64,000 bases of DNA from Enorma phocaeensis (GTDB taxonomy: Bacteria; Actinomycetota; Coriobacteriia; Coriobacteriales; Coriobacteriaceae): the NCBI RefSeq assembly GCF_900186505.1, contig NZ_LT891968.1:312436-376435 (forward strand), given 5' to 3'. Positions 62,792 through 64,000 of this stretch are shown here, one piece after another. Under the pieces are notes generated by a model. That model searched no databases. It worked only from the letters and a program-made list of their open reading frames with translations, and had not been told where the DNA came from. How positions within the stretch are numbered: the stretch's first letter is position 1; every line of letters starts with the position of its first letter. A program made the position numbers and the translations under genes.

Positions 62792-63748
62792 CTACTCGAC
62801 AGGCGTGACGTTGCCGTCGACGTCCTTCTGGACCTGCATGTTGCTGACGGGGATGAAGCCCTGCTCGATGACGGTCGTGGACTGGACATCCTCGGACATG
62901 ATGTACTCGATGAAGGCCTGGGTGATGGCAGCGGTGGCCTCGTCCTCATCGGAACGGGTGTACATGTGCTCGTAAGCCCAGATGTTGAAATCGCCGGTCT
63001 CGACGTTCTCCTGAGTGGGCTCGACGCCGTCGACGTTGAGCGCCTTGATGCCCTCGTTGGTCTCGTAGTAGTTGAAGGCGACGTAGGAGATGGAGCCCTC
63101 GGTAGCAGCAACCTGCTCGACGACGGTGCCCGAGGAATCGACCTCGGCAACCGGGGTGAAGTCAGCGGGGACCTCGGCGCCCTGGAGCACGGCGGCCTCG
63201 AAGGTGGCGCGGGTGCCGGAGCCGGCCTCGCGGTTGATGACGTTGATGGTGCCGGCGGTGCCGCCCACCTCGGACCAGTCGGTGATCTGGCCGGTGAAGA
63301 TGCCAGCGAGCTGCTCGGTGGTGATGTCGTCGATGTCGACGTTGGCGTTCACGATCGGGCCCATGCCCACGATGCAGACCTGGTTGTCAACGAGGCCCTC
63401 GAGCTGGGACTCGTCGTCGACCTTCTCCTCGGCGAAGACGTCGGAACGGCCGATCTGGAGGGAGCCGTCGACGATACCGGAGATGCCGTCGCCGGAGCCG
63501 CCACCGGAGATGGCGATGACGACGTCGGGGTTCTCGGTCATGAACTCATCGGCAACAGCCTCGATGAGCGGCTGGAACGACGTGGCGCCACCGCAGTTGA
63601 TGGTGCCGGAGAGAGCAGCGTCGGCGCCACCGGCAGCGGAACCCGAAGCAGGAGCGGAACCGCAACCAGCGAGGCCGAGGCCGGCAAAAGCAGCCACGCC
63701 ACCGGCGAGGCCGAGGAACGAACGACGAGAGCAGGACTGATCGAACAT
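62792..63748 (-). CDS. pstS: Phosphate-binding lipoprotein PstS
   Basis: 318 aa. The N-terminus CSRRSFLGLAGG carries a twin-arginine motif and is followed by a lipobox LAGC (Cys29), suggesting Tat export and lipid anchoring. TINCGGATSFQPLIEAV, ISGGGSGDGISGIVDG and REAGSGTRATFEAAV are the phosphate-binding loops. GAAGGAGAATCATCC precedes the ATG. First gene of the operon. Confidence 0.94.
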   Translation of the reverse strand: MFDQSCSRRSFLGLAGGVAAFAGLGLAGCGSAPASGSAAGGADAALSGTINCGGATSFQPLIEAVADEFMTENPDVVIAISGGGSGDGISGIVDGSLQIGRSDVFAEEKVDDESQLEGLVDNQVCIVGMGPIVNANVDIDDITTEQLAGIFTGQITDWSEVGGTAGTINVINREAGSGTRATFEAAVLQGAEVPADFTPVAEVDSSGTVVEQVAATEGSISYVAFNYYETNEGIKALNVDGVEPTQENVETGDFNIWAYEHMYTRSDEDEATAAITQAFIEYIMSEDVQSTTVIEQGFIPVSNMQVQKDVDGNVTPVE

Positions 63749-63906
63749 GGATGATTCTCCTTCCGGAAATCCTCTACATTGCAGGCGCGGCAGTATGGCT
63801 CCCGCGCTTGTCGTTGAGGAATGTACCGCGCCGCAAGCGCGAGACAGGGGTTCGGAGGGAGGTTATTACAGGGGTCTTATCAACCATTACCCGGTGTGAA
63901 CGACGA

Positions 63907-63928
63907 GTTTACATTCTGTTTACATTCG
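63907..63928. promoter_or_regulatory. PHO-box-like 11-bp direct repeat
   Basis: GTTTACATTCT and GTTTACATTCG are two adjacent 11-bp direct repeats 160 bp upstream of pstS, with a related half (GTGTGAAC, the reverse of GTTCACAC) at 63894-63901. The 11-bp pitch is that of PhoP binding sites in actinobacteria. It is very likely the Pho operator of this operon. Confidence 0.7.
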
Positions 63929-64000
63929 TTTCGCGCTCTATGCGGGAGCTTGACCCAAGGCCCTTACGGGGTCTGTCGTGCCAAGCGGCATATGGGCCGG

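Overview
The window is GC-rich and densely coded. A lactose-PTS/tagatose-6-phosphate locus, a galacto-N-biose-type PTS operon, a Leloir galM-galK-galT operon, GntR/DeoR/LacI regulators, leaderless-looking promoters and a Tat-lipoprotein PstS together suggest a host-associated actinobacterium of the class Coriobacteriia, most likely Collinsella or a close relative. That assignment rests on gene content and protein style; no rRNA is present to confirm it.

Layout. 1-9.2 kb: an AIM24-type protein tail, a membrane-anchored lipase-like protein, a vWA protein beside a macro-domain protein, DNA glycosylase Tag, a small unknown gene, a frame-broken double rubredoxin-like gene, a Sel1-repeat protein, a CpXC protein, GluQ-RS, a large palindrome and tRNA-Ser. 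9.2-16 kb: a large TPR protein, two identical IS200-type elements in tandem, tRNA-Glu, nagB, an EIIA-Glc protein, and rpsI/rplM with a clear promoter. 16-24 kb: an AbiEi-like/nuclease-fold protein flanked on both sides by AT-rich repeat arrays, ppc, hisS, a threonine aldolase, and a third, orphan array. 24-30 kb: pyk, a HAD phosphatase, an AraC regulator, and a class II aldolase divergent from a DeoR regulator. 30-39 kb: lacR-lacABC, lacF, a LacI regulator, lacE, lacG and a chimeric pseudogene. 39-53 kb: SIS protein, nagA, agaS, GntR regulator, mannose-family PTS IIA, a membrane TPR protein, IID, IIC, IIB and a GH35 beta-galactosidase, divergent from galM-galK-galT. 53-64 kb: tRNA-Thr, an orphan antitoxin with a stub toxin, a large unknown protein with an AbrB/MraZ-like tail, an XRE membrane regulator, an ABC-F protein, and pstS-pstC-pstA-pstB-pstB-phoU.

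How the genes work together. Three galactose routes sit side by side. Lactose enters by LacEF, is cut by LacG, and galactose-6-phosphate goes through LacAB, LacC and a class II tagatose-bisphosphate aldolase. A GH35 enzyme and a mannose-family PTS with AgaS/NagA/NagB fit host-glycan disaccharides and amino sugars. GalM/GalK/GalT handle free galactose. Pyk, Ppc and EIIA-Glc are the downstream carbon nodes.

The most unusual signal is a set of three arrays (16.10-16.18, 17.49-17.79 and 23.75-23.93 kb) built from a degenerate 16-nt unit (consensus TGCA-N7-TACGA) repeated every 31-32 bp, three helical turns. Each array is split into a left half of inverted copies and a right half of direct copies. 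Core-to-core spacing across the flip is 44 bp in two arrays and about 46 bp in the third. Two arrays bracket the AbiEi-like nuclease-fold gene; the third stands alone.
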